From Bacillota bacterium (lineage in GTDB: Bacteria; Bacillota_C; Negativicutes; Sporomusales; Sporomusaceae), in NCBI GenBank assembly GCA_023441125.1, contig JAEZQV010000416.1, positions 1 to 15,910 on the forward strand: a DNA stretch of 15,910 nt, read 5' to 3'. Both the position numbers and the translations under genes were made by a program. Positions 8,458 through 14,443 of the stretch are shown here, piece after piece (position 1 is the first letter of the stretch; each line of letters starts with the position of its first letter). The notes beneath the pieces are model-generated. The model was not told the DNA's origin. It was given only the letters and a program-made list of their open reading frames with translations, and did no database searches.

Positions 8458-9278
8458 AACCGGTAGCCCCGCGGCGTTACCATTCTGCCGTCGGCAATAT
8501 AGGTCTGACTATTACCGATAATGACCAGGGAAAACATATCGATGTGTTCTTTAGTAAAATGATCGAGGGTAGACAGCGTCATATTTTCTTTGGCCCGGCT
8601 GGCGTGATGCACTATGCCGACAGGCGTGTCTGAACCTCTGTGTCTTAGCGTAATTTCGCGTACTGTCTCAATCTGGCTTGTCCGGCGGATACTCTTGGGA
8701 TTATAAATTGCAATTACAAAATCACCGGCCGCGGCCATCTCAATTCTTTTCTCAATGACTTCCCAGGGAGTGAGCAGGTCACTTAAGCTGATAACGGCAA
8801 AATCATGCATTAACGGCGCACCTAATATAGCGGCGGCCGCACTGACAGCGCTAATCCCGGGAATCACACTGACTGCGGGCTGAACGCTTGACGGATATTT
8901 GGCCACAAGTTCAAGTACAAGGCCGGCCATCCCGTATACGCCAGGGTCGCCGCTGGAGATAACGGCTACCTGCTTGCCGGCCATGGCCTGTTCCACAGCG
9001 GCCTGACAGCGGTCAATCTCCTGCATCATGCCTGTGCCGATTGTGGCTTTACCCGGCAGTAAATCCTGAATTAAATCCAGATACGTGTCATACCCTACGA
9101 TAACCTCAGAGCACTCTATAGCCTGCCTGGCCCGGGGTGTCATATCGATCGTGCTGCCCGGCCCTATTCCCACCACCGATATTTTACCGGCGTGATAGCC
9201 ACAGTCACTTTGTGATATTTGGTTTTTGGCAATATCAGCTTGTTGTTCTGACCCGCCAGAATTGCTGCTGGTTCGCAT
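8454..9278 (-). CDS. cbiH: Cobalt-factor III / precorrin-3B C17-methyltransferase CbiH (CobJ family), with long N-terminal leader
   Basis: SAM-dependent tetrapyrrole methylase that methylates C17 and drives ring contraction in the anaerobic route. The core starts at KISVVGIGPGS (32-42) and shows SSGDPGVYGMAG (108-119), PGISAVSAAAA and IYNPKSIRRTSQ. The frame is 274 aa, about 30 longer than usual. The first 31 residues (Ser/Gln-rich, not family-like) are encoded by DNA that also codes for the conserved CbiG C-terminus in another frame. ATG 9278 is the only conventional start upstream of the core; AGGAG lies 10 nt before it. GTG codons inside the SVVG strand lack a Shine-Dalgarno and would cut the fold. 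The end overlaps cbiJ by 4 nt (ATGA). The product is certain, the exact N-terminus is not. Confidence 0.9.
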   Translation of the reverse strand: MRTSSNSGGSEQQADIAKNQISQSDCGYHAGKISVVGIGPGSTIDMTPRARQAIECSEVIVGYDTYLDLIQDLLPGKATIGTGMMQEIDRCQAAVEQAMAGKQVAVISSGDPGVYGMAGLVLELVAKYPSSVQPAVSVIPGISAVSAAAAILGAPLMHDFAVISLSDLLTPWEVIEKRIEMAAAGDFVIAIYNPKSIRRTSQIETVREITLRHRGSDTPVGIVHHASRAKENMTLSTLDHFTKEHIDMFSLVIIGNSQTYIADGRMVTPRGYRL

Positions 9279-10237
9279 ACATTTCCCACTCCTATCTTTT
9301 CATTGACAAATTCCGATAAAGCTAGTTGGTTTTCTTCGATACACCGCTGCAGTTGCTCGTTACTAAAAAATTCGACAGGCACATCCAGTTGCTGGGCGGC
9401 CGCCAACAGACCGATTTCGTCTTCCTTGACCACCGTGCTCCCAATCACGGCAACACTTTTGAAGCTGCAGCCGGCTTGCTGGCAAGCCTGGTTAATAGCT
9501 GCCAAAATCTCGGCACTCGTAGTCCCCCGGCGGCACCCCAGACCAATAGCCAGGCTGCCCGGACGCAAGTACAAGTGTGGTTTGGCAATCTCCAGTTGCC
9601 TGTCGGTAATTACAACAGCCGCATCATAGGTATCCGCCTGCGCCAGTTCATTAAGATCGGCGAGCATGATTTCCTGCTGGGCTGCCAATGCGCGGTACTG
9701 TTCCTGCCCGTTCAGCTTCTCATCGATAAAGAATGCTACCCGGTCACCATTGACAATAGCAGCATTAATCGTTTTCAGAGAACGGAATGGTTCAATCGCT
9801 AAATTTAATTTTACTGCCAGCACATCAGCCGCCGGTAAGCGGGCAACATCCGTTGCCGTCGTAATAACCGGGATGGCGCCGGCCGCCTGGCTTACCAAAC
9901 GGGTCAGATCATTGGCGCCGCCGATATGCCCTGACAGCAAACTAATGGCGTACTGTCCGCCGTCATCCATAACCACTACCGCCGGATCAATCCTTTTGTC
10001 CCTGACATGTGCGGCAATGACCCTTACTACAATGCCTGCCGCCATGATAAACACCAGGCCGGCATACTCGGCAAAGATTTCATTAACCAGTTCACTCAAA
10101 TTGCGGTAACTTTGCTGTGAACTGACCGGATTGCGGCCGGTCTTGGCATACACATCTACTGCCGGGCCTAACAGCGGCGCTATCCGCTCAGCCAGTTCGG
10201 CTCCTTTATGAGTAACAGAAATGACTGCCAGCTTCAC
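9164..10237 (-). CDS. cbiG: Cobalt-precorrin-5A hydrolase CbiG
   Basis: Opens the delta-lactone of cobalt-precorrin-5A and releases the C20-derived two-carbon fragment as acetaldehyde. This gene is diagnostic of the anaerobic pathway. 357 aa. The N-terminal domain has FIMAAGIVVRVIA (63-75) and DDGGQYAISLLSGHIGGAND (91-110). The C-terminal domain has IGLGCRRGTTSAEI (231-244), EDEIGLLAAA, VGNVCEPAAIL (317-327) and a terminal VTVAI strand (344-348). The last nine residues continue into the cbiH reading frame region before a TAG. The start is GTG 10237: an in-frame TAA (the cbiF stop) lies two codons upstream and AGGAGG is 11 nt away, so no earlier start exists. It overlaps cbiH by 115 nt out of frame. 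Confidence 0.95.
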   Translation of the reverse strand: MKLAVISVTHKGAELAERIAPLLGPAVDVYAKTGRNPVSSQQSYRNLSELVNEIFAEYAGLVFIMAAGIVVRVIAAHVRDKRIDPAVVVMDDGGQYAISLLSGHIGGANDLTRLVSQAAGAIPVITTATDVARLPAADVLAVKLNLAIEPFRSLKTINAAIVNGDRVAFFIDEKLNGQEQYRALAAQQEIMLADLNELAQADTYDAAVVITDRQLEIAKPHLYLRPGSLAIGLGCRRGTTSAEILAAINQACQQAGCSFKSVAVIGSTVVKEDEIGLLAAAQQLDVPVEFFSNEQLQRCIEENQLALSEFVNEKIGVGNVCEPAAILAGQNNKLILPKTKYHKVTVAITPVKYRWWE

Positions 10238-10240
10238 AAC

Positions 10241-11005
10241 TTACTTAGCCTCCTGCGCCTCTCGGAACATATGGCCGAACTCAGGAGCGTACAGCCGCGA
10301 CAAGGCATAATCGGTATGCAGGACTTTGCCGACTACAATCATCGCCGTGCGGTCAATATGGTTGTCTCTGGCAAGCTGGGCAATAGTGGCCAGCGTCGCC
10401 CGGAAGATTTTCTGATCAGGCCAGGAAGCCTTTTGCACAATAGCTACCGGTGTATCATAGGCATACCCGCCTTCCACCAGTTCCTGCACAACATTGTCCA
10501 GCATATGCACACTCAAAAAGATACACATCGTGGCCTCATGGCTGGCAAGCTTAGCCAGTTTTTCTTTGTCCGGCACCGGGGTGCGCCCTTCCAGCCGGGT
10601 AATAATAACCGTTTGGGACACATCAGGCAAGGTATATTCCTGTTTCAGTGCGGCCGCCGTTGCCAGGAAAGAACTCACTCCCGGAACAACTTCAAAAGTA
10701 ATGTTTTTCGGCGCCAGGGCATCCATTTGTTCCTGAATGGCACCATAGATACTGGGGTCACCGGTATGTAGACGAACCACCAGTTTGTTCTCCTTAACCC
10801 CTTGTTCCATCACCGCGATTACCTCAGCCAGAGTCATCGAGGCGCTGTTGTAAATAGCGGCACCATTTTTAGCCAGTGACAACAGGGCTGGATTTACTAA
10901 TGAACCGGCGTAAATAATGATGTCGGCTTGCCCTAAAAGACGCTGTCCCTTGACAGTAATCAGCTCCGGGTCCCCCGGACCGGCTCCTACAAAAAATACA
11001 TTCAT
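10241..11005 (-). CDS. cbiF: Cobalt-precorrin-4 C11-methyltransferase CbiF (CobM family)
   Basis: SAM-dependent tetrapyrrole methylase that methylates C11 of cobalt-precorrin-4. 254 aa from ATG 11005. It opens with NVFFVGAGPGDPELITVKG (2-20) and has IYAGSLVNPALL, RLHTGDPSIYGAIQEQ (78-93) and PGVSSFLATAAAL, the CbiF-type version of the methylase signatures. The frame stays open for 47 further codons upstream through the cbiT 3' end, but AAGGGAG at 11019-11013 is 7 nt from ATG 11005 and the family begins here. The gap to cbiT is 46 nt, and 3 nt separate its stop from the cbiG GTG. Confidence 0.96.
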   Translation of the reverse strand: MNVFFVGAGPGDPELITVKGQRLLGQADIIIYAGSLVNPALLSLAKNGAAIYNSASMTLAEVIAVMEQGVKENKLVVRLHTGDPSIYGAIQEQMDALAPKNITFEVVPGVSSFLATAAALKQEYTLPDVSQTVIITRLEGRTPVPDKEKLAKLASHEATMCIFLSVHMLDNVVQELVEGGYAYDTPVAIVQKASWPDQKIFRATLATIAQLARDNHIDRTAMIVVGKVLHTDYALSRLYAPEFGHMFREAQEAK

Positions 11006-11051
11006 GGATATTCTCCCTTCTTTAAGGCTGTATGCAGCATGCTTTAGCAGC

Positions 11052-11633
11052 CTATCTCTCTTTCGTACAGGCGATAATATATATAGGATTAAGCGCTCTA
11101 AACATATGGCTGTTACCTGCCGGCTGAATCCGGGTAACCTGTACACAGCAGGCCTCGACGCTGAACTGTGTCATTTGCTTTAAACTGCCCAGCGCAGTAG
11201 ACAGCGTCTCTACTGTAACGGCAGTTACGATCAGCCGTCCGCCTGCTTTAAGCAGTTGGTTGGCAGCGGTTAAAATTTCAGCAAGCTTCCCGCCGCTGCC
11301 GCCGATCAAAATGACGTCAGCCGCAGGCAAACCGGCCATGGCGGCCGGTGCCGCTCCCGCCACTGCCGCCAGGTTGGCGACGGCAAACTTGGCAGCATTG
11401 GCTTTTATCAGCTCAACTCCCTCCGCTTCACGTTCAATGGCAATAACCCTGCCCTGTTTTGCCAGCAGGGCGGCTTCTACAGACAGGGAACCGGTGCCTG
11501 CCCCCACATCAATCACCGTATCACCGGCACCGATATTGGCCTTGGCCAGTACTAATATCCGAATCTCCTGCTTGGTCATCGGGATATTGCCCCGGATAAA
11601 CTGGTCGTCCGGAATGCCTAATCCTTGGCTCAT
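11052..11633 (-). CDS. cbiT: Cobalt-precorrin-6B/7 C15-methyltransferase (decarboxylating) CbiT
   Basis: Class I Rossmann-fold SAM methyltransferase that methylates C15 and decarboxylates the acetate side chain on C12. 193 aa. It has the CbiT start LGIPDDQFIRGNIPMTKQEI (5-24), the SAM motif I VIDVGAGTGSLSVEAAL (40-56), an acidic end of the second strand in IAIEREAEGVELI, and DVILIGGSGGKL. ATG 11633 overlaps the cbiE stop as ATGA; a TTG at 11654 would add seven non-family residues and is rejected. CbiE and CbiT are fused in many bacteria; here they are separate but coupled by the 4-nt overlap. Confidence 0.95.
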   Translation of the reverse strand: MSQGLGIPDDQFIRGNIPMTKQEIRILVLAKANIGAGDTVIDVGAGTGSLSVEAALLAKQGRVIAIEREAEGVELIKANAAKFAVANLAAVAGAAPAAMAGLPAADVILIGGSGGKLAEILTAANQLLKAGGRLIVTAVTVETLSTALGSLKQMTQFSVEACCVQVTRIQPAGNSHMFRALNPIYIIACTKER

Positions 11634-12262
11634 GCTTTCACCACCATCACACAATGTTCATACCCGGGCGTATCTGCCGCCTCAGCCAGTGACATAGCAG
11701 CTATCACTTCACTGTCATAAGACAAATTGGCGCATAACCACACGGCAGCCGTTCCCGGCCAGTCGCGTTCCAGCAGAATCCGGGCAATGTGCGCGGGATT
11801 ATGCTGGGCATCAGTCAATATTCCCAGTTTATGCTGCGGCCGGTACTGTAAAATTTCATCAGCGACCGGCCGGCCATGCATACTGATTAAAGCGGCATCC
11901 TGCCAGGCTTCGCCCAGGCGGGCAAAAGCCAGTTGGGCGGAGCTGATTCCCGGAATAACCGAAATACGCTCGGCCGGAAAATGGTTTCTAATAGCGACAA
12001 GCATACTATAAAAGCCGGGATCCCCTGACACCATGACAACGATGTCCTGACTGGCCAGGTGACTTTCGATAAATTCCAAAACGCCTTTAATATCCTTGTC
12101 AATCAGCTTAGTGAGCTGGTTGGCGGCAGCAAATGAATCCAAAGCCCGCTTGCTTCCCACCAAAACCTTAGCCGCCGCAATCGTCCGGCTGGCAATGGGC
12201 AGCACATAGTCCGGCGAACCGGGGCCAATGCCGACAATTATGATCCGATATCCACATTCCAT
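11630..12262 (-). CDS. cbiE: Cobalt-precorrin-7 C5-methyltransferase CbiE
   Basis: Tetrapyrrole methylase that methylates C5 of the ring, acting with CbiT on adjoining steps. 210 aa, normal for stand-alone CbiE. Markers are IIIVGIGPGSPDYVLPIA (7-24), VLVGSKRAL (33-41), VMVSGDPGFYSML (77-89) and VIPGISSAQLAFARLG. ATG 12262 has GGAGG 9 nt upstream inside the cbiD 3' end. It overlaps cbiD by 25 nt and cbiT by 4 nt. The SGDPGFYSM and ISSAQLAFARLG sequences are the CbiE type and distinguish it from CbiF and CbiH in the same operon. Confidence 0.95.
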   Translation of the reverse strand: MECGYRIIIVGIGPGSPDYVLPIASRTIAAAKVLVGSKRALDSFAAANQLTKLIDKDIKGVLEFIESHLASQDIVVMVSGDPGFYSMLVAIRNHFPAERISVIPGISSAQLAFARLGEAWQDAALISMHGRPVADEILQYRPQHKLGILTDAQHNPAHIARILLERDWPGTAAVWLCANLSYDSEVIAAMSLAEAADTPGYEHCVMVVKA

Positions 12263-13350
12263 CCTAAATGGCCTCCAATTTCGCGGGCCGTCTTGTCAAG
12301 CCCCAGTATCTCTCCCTGCAAAGTCACAATAACCGTCCCCACCTGCAAATCGCCGAACACATAGCGTCCGGCTCTGACACTGGCCCGCTCTGCCAGCAAA
12401 TTATACACGCCAGTCAAGTTATAGCGGGCAATGATCGGCATGGCCGCCTCGGTCGTTGTCGCCGCCAACACCTCTTCAATAGCGGTCTGAGGCGCACCGC
12501 TGGCGGCCATATAAGCGGCCAGGGTCTCCAGCCGGGCATCAGCCATCCGGTTATGGGTATGGAAAATTCCTGCCGATACTTTAACAATTTTGCCGAGATG
12601 GCCGAACAGGAGCACCCGGTTCATACCATACTTAACGGCATTTTCCAGCATGTGGCCGATAAAATTGCTGGTTTGCACCACTGCCGCGGCCGGCAGTCCG
12701 TACCGGTTAATTGCTATATCCTGACCAATTTTCCCCGGTGCAAATACAATGTCAGTATAGCCCAGGGCTTTCACCACACTGATTTGCGGCACCAGTGAAT
12801 TTTTGAAAGCCTCTTCCGACATGGGTTCGACAATGCCGGTCGTACCAATGATTGACAAGCCGCCGGCAATACCCAGGATAGGATTGAGTGTTCTGGCTGC
12901 CAGTCTTTCGCCATCCGGAATGGAAACGGTCACAATGGCCCCTTTACCGGCGGGTAAACATTGAGACACGGCGCTGGTAATCATAGTACGCGGTCCCGGG
13001 TTAACTGCCGGCTCGCCTACAGGCACGGCTAATCCCGGCTTGGTCACGGTTCCCACCCCGGTGCCAGCCTGTATAACAATGCCTGGCTGGTCGGTAATAA
13101 CTACTTCCGCCACAATTTGGACACCATTGGTGATATCCGGGTCGTCGCCGGCATCTTTAATAATCCACGCAGTACCGCCGCCGGCGGTTGCCCGGCTTCC
13201 GGCCACCGGCGCCACCAATGTCACCCCCTGGGGCGACAGGACTTCAACGGCAGCTACCAGCTGCCCCTGCCAGGCCAAAACCGCGGCCTTGGCAGCCGCC
13301 GCCGCACAGGTGCCGGTAGTTATGCCTTTGCGCATTGGCTTATCGGACAA
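12238..13350 (-). CDS. cbiD: Cobalt-precorrin-5B C1-methyltransferase CbiD
   Basis: SAM-dependent C1 methyltransferase of the anaerobic pathway; first gene of the operon. 370 aa from TTG 13350. The N-terminal block MRKGITTGTCAAAAAKAA (6-23) is typical; DAGDDPDITNG is at 66-76, LNPILGIAGGLSIIGTTGIV at about 155-174, PMSEEA just after it, and FGHLGKIVKVSAGIFHTHNR at 249-268. The TTG has AAGGGGG (13365-13359) 8 nt upstream; the family-conserved ATG at 13335 has no Shine-Dalgarno. The frame is open farther up to a TTG at 13386, which would translate a terminator hairpin and is rejected. The Shine-Dalgarno is the 3' arm of that hairpin, so the cobalamin riboswitch could control translation as well as transcription. 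Confidence 0.93.
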   Translation of the reverse strand: MSDKPMRKGITTGTCAAAAAKAAVLAWQGQLVAAVEVLSPQGVTLVAPVAGSRATAGGGTAWIIKDAGDDPDITNGVQIVAEVVITDQPGIVIQAGTGVGTVTKPGLAVPVGEPAVNPGPRTMITSAVSQCLPAGKGAIVTVSIPDGERLAARTLNPILGIAGGLSIIGTTGIVEPMSEEAFKNSLVPQISVVKALGYTDIVFAPGKIGQDIAINRYGLPAAAVVQTSNFIGHMLENAVKYGMNRVLLFGHLGKIVKVSAGIFHTHNRMADARLETLAAYMAASGAPQTAIEEVLAATTTEAAMPIIARYNLTGVYNLLAERASVRAGRYVFGDLQVGTVIVTLQGEILGLDKTAREIGGHLGWNVDIGS

Positions 13351-13353
13351 TAG

Positions 13354-13376
13354 AAAAACCCCCTTCAGCAGGGGGT
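13354..13376 (-). terminator. Riboswitch expression platform: terminator-like hairpin that also holds the cbiD Shine-Dalgarno
   Basis: Read on the minus strand: ACCCCCT (13376-13370), loop GCTGA, AGGGGGT (13364-13358), then a short T run to 13354 (TTTTT counting the last stem base). This is a perfect 7-bp stem with a U tract, the form of an intrinsic terminator. The 3' arm AGGGGG lies 8 nt before the TTG start of cbiD and is its only Shine-Dalgarno candidate, so the hairpin can block either elongation or ribosome binding. The U tract is short, making transcription termination less than certain. Confidence 0.75.
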
Positions 13377-13428
13377 ATAATACCAAACAAAAAATATAGC
13401 TTGCCTGATTATTGTACCCACACCTGCC
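13367..13428 (-). promoter_or_regulatory. Candidate antiterminator / anti-sequestor pairing
   Basis: GGCAGG (13428-13423) and GGGTA (13419-13415) can pair with CCTGCT (13372-13367) and TACCC (13377-13373): 11 pairs, one of them G-U, with a 3-nt bulge (TGT). This consumes the whole 5' arm of the terminator-like hairpin, so the two structures are mutually exclusive and this one would leave the cbiD Shine-Dalgarno free. Found by eye; no folding energy was computed. Confidence 0.5.
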
Positions 13429-13458
13429 TATCTTCCGTAGGTCCTAACGGCGTGTGTT

Positions 13459-13608
13459 AGAACAGGCAGGTCTCCTGACTCTGGTTCATCGCCCGCCTAA
13501 AGCCTTCCCGGTTGCCCAGTGGCATGTATTAAGCGGCATCCCCATTACAGTGGCGGGACCGTGCCGGTATTACACCGGCTTCCCTATTAAGCGCACGGCA
13601 CCTGTTCC
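13459..13608 (-). promoter_or_regulatory. Cobalamin riboswitch aptamer
   Basis: Minus-strand conserved elements appear in order: GGTGCC after the P1 5' strand, CTTAATAGGGAAGCCGGTG (about 13592-13574), CCGGCACGGTCCCGCCACTG, a second GCCACTGG arm, GGGAAGG, GCGATGAACC, and the B12 box AGTCAGGAGACCTGCC (13480-13465). The closing helix P1 is complete: GAACAGG (13607-13601) pairs with CCTGTTC (13466-13460). It binds adenosylcobalamin-type ligands and normally represses the downstream genes when B12 is abundant. It lies just after the predicted promoter and about 110 nt before cbiD, so it probably governs the whole operon. Confidence 0.95.
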
Positions 13609-13634
13609 CTTACACGTATCAAATTTACAATAAT

Positions 13635-13640
13635 ATTATA
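13635..13640 (-). promoter_or_regulatory. Predicted -10 box of the cobalamin operon promoter
   Basis: A perfect TATAAT on the minus strand (13640-13635) would start transcription about 7 nt later, some 20 nt before the riboswitch P1 helix, which is the expected layout. No good -35 hexamer sits 16-18 nt upstream (the sequence there is GAAAAT-like), so the -35 is poor or replaced by the AT-rich sequence upstream. Confidence 0.5.
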
Positions 13641-13734
13641 ATTCCATGCAGTTACCTATTTTCCTGCTAGCCGACAGCAATTATCAAAATTAAATAATTT
13701 AAAATTTTTTCAGTAAATTGCGCGATTTTAGCAA

Positions 13735-13750
13735 AATTCCGAGAGGAATT
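13735..13750. repeat. Short perfect inverted repeat AATTCC-GAGA-GGAATT in the divergent control region
   Basis: Six-base arms separated by GAGA, lying between the two divergent promoters and about 20 bp upstream of the lutC -10 box, overlapping the area where a -35 would fall. It has no T tract and is too weak for a terminator. It could be a second regulator site or chance in AT-rich DNA. Confidence 0.3.
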
Positions 13751-13771
13751 AAAGATTTATTGCCGAAAGGA

Positions 13772-13777
13772 TATACT
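13772..13777 (+). promoter_or_regulatory. Predicted -10 box of the lut promoter
   Basis: TATACT matches the -10 consensus in five of six bases. The position 17 nt upstream is TTAAAG, a weak -35. The start site would fall near 13784, inside the palindromic operator, about 45 nt before the lutC start codon. A weak -35 is compatible with activation or with a repressor-controlled promoter. Confidence 0.4.
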
Positions 13778-13787
13778 GGTCAGACCA
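13777..13787. promoter_or_regulatory. Candidate operator, TGGTC-A-GACCA palindrome (GntR/FadR family type)
   Basis: A perfect 11-bp palindrome with central A, fitting the TnGT...ACnA half-site pattern of FadR-subfamily GntR regulators, which include lactate-responsive LldR/LutR proteins. It abuts the TATACT -10 box (sharing one base) and covers the predicted start site, so a bound protein should block lutC transcription. No regulator gene is visible in the window. Confidence 0.55.
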
Positions 13788-13813
13788 TCATACCGTGTTA
13801 GTATCTGTAATAA

Positions 13814-13819
13814 GGGGAG
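13814..13819 (+). promoter_or_regulatory. Ribosome binding site that fixes the lutC TTG start
   Basis: GGGGAG ends 9 nt before TTG 13829. An in-frame TGA at 13820-13822 rules out any earlier start, and no in-frame ATG occurs until deep in the conserved domain. Confidence 0.75.
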
Positions 13820-13828
13820 TGACAAATT

Positions 13829-14443
13829 TTGAAAAAAGTAAGTGAGAACTGGAATCCAGTGCTTACAGCCTGTGCCTGCAGCGCTAATTTTTTCCCTGAA
13901 TTTGAAACCAGGGCTAAAAACGCGTCGGCCGAAGTGTTTCGTGTTCGAACGGCCAGTGAGGCCCAAGAAGTCATTACCAATCTGGTCAAGTATACCAATG
14001 CCCGCAAAGTAGTGGCTGTTGACAGCCCGCTGCAGCAGGCCGCCGGTATTAATGCAGCCTTAGCCGAATTGGGTGTCACCTTGTATACGGAGCAAGCCGA
14101 CATCGCCGAACACGCCGAAAGTGCCGATATTGGCATTTCAGCCGTTGAATTCGGCATTGCCGAATCAGGCAGTGTCTGTCAGGATGCCCTGGCGTTCGAG
14201 AGCCGTCTGGTCTCCATGCTGCCGCCGGTACATGTCGCCTTTATGAACAGCCGGCATATTGTGCCGGGTGTGACTGAGGCCATGGCGGTCATCTCGCAGG
14301 TATATGACCATGGCTATATTAGCTTTATAACCGGCCCCAGCCGTACCGCCGACATTGAACGCGTTTTAACGATCGGTGTACACGGTCCCAGCCGTTTTGT
14401 CATTATTGCCGTTGACGAGGAAGTTAGCGGAGGTGACAAGTAA
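13829..14443 (+). CDS. lutC: LutC/YkgG-family LUD-domain protein (lactate utilisation)
   Basis: LUD-domain (DUF162) subunit of the LutABC/LldEFG-type L-lactate oxidation system, which converts lactate to pyruvate. 204 aa, usual for the small LutC type. Features: a Rossmann-like start with VVAVDSPLQQAAG (61-73), the LUD signature ADIGISAVEFGIAESGSV (99-116), LPPVHVAFM (131-139), and the C-terminal ITGPSRTADIERVLTIGVHG (167-186). It starts with TTG (see the ribosome binding site entry) and overlaps lutB by 1 nt (TAATG). The order lutC then lutB differs from the Bacillus lutABC order. Whether the substrate is L-lactate or another hydroxy acid cannot be told from this subunit. Confidence 0.88.
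   Translation: MKKVSENWNPVLTACACSANFFPEFETRAKNASAEVFRVRTASEAQEVITNLVKYTNARKVVAVDSPLQQAAGINAALAELGVTLYTEQADIAEHAESADIGISAVEFGIAESGSVCQDALAFESRLVSMLPPVHVAFMNSRHIVPGVTEAMAVISQVYDHGYISFITGPSRTADIERVLTIGVHGPSRFVIIAVDEEVSGGDK

Noticed and set aside
10208..10771. 187-codon plus-strand open frame opposite cbiF and the cbiG start
   Set aside because: Antisense to conserved genes, no Shine-Dalgarno, no recognisable domain; also crosses the boundary of two real genes.
11006..11146. 47-residue N-terminal extension of CbiF
   Set aside because: It overlaps the CbiT coding end; a strong AAGGGAG at 7 nt and the family consensus place the start at ATG 11005.
12268..12798. 176-codon plus-strand open frame opposite cbiD
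   Set aside because: Antisense shadow of CbiD; His/Gln/Arg-rich composition without any motif.
13348..13386. Longer CbiD start at TTG 13386
   Set aside because: It would translate the riboswitch terminator hairpin, has no suitable ribosome site, and adds residues not typical of CbiD.
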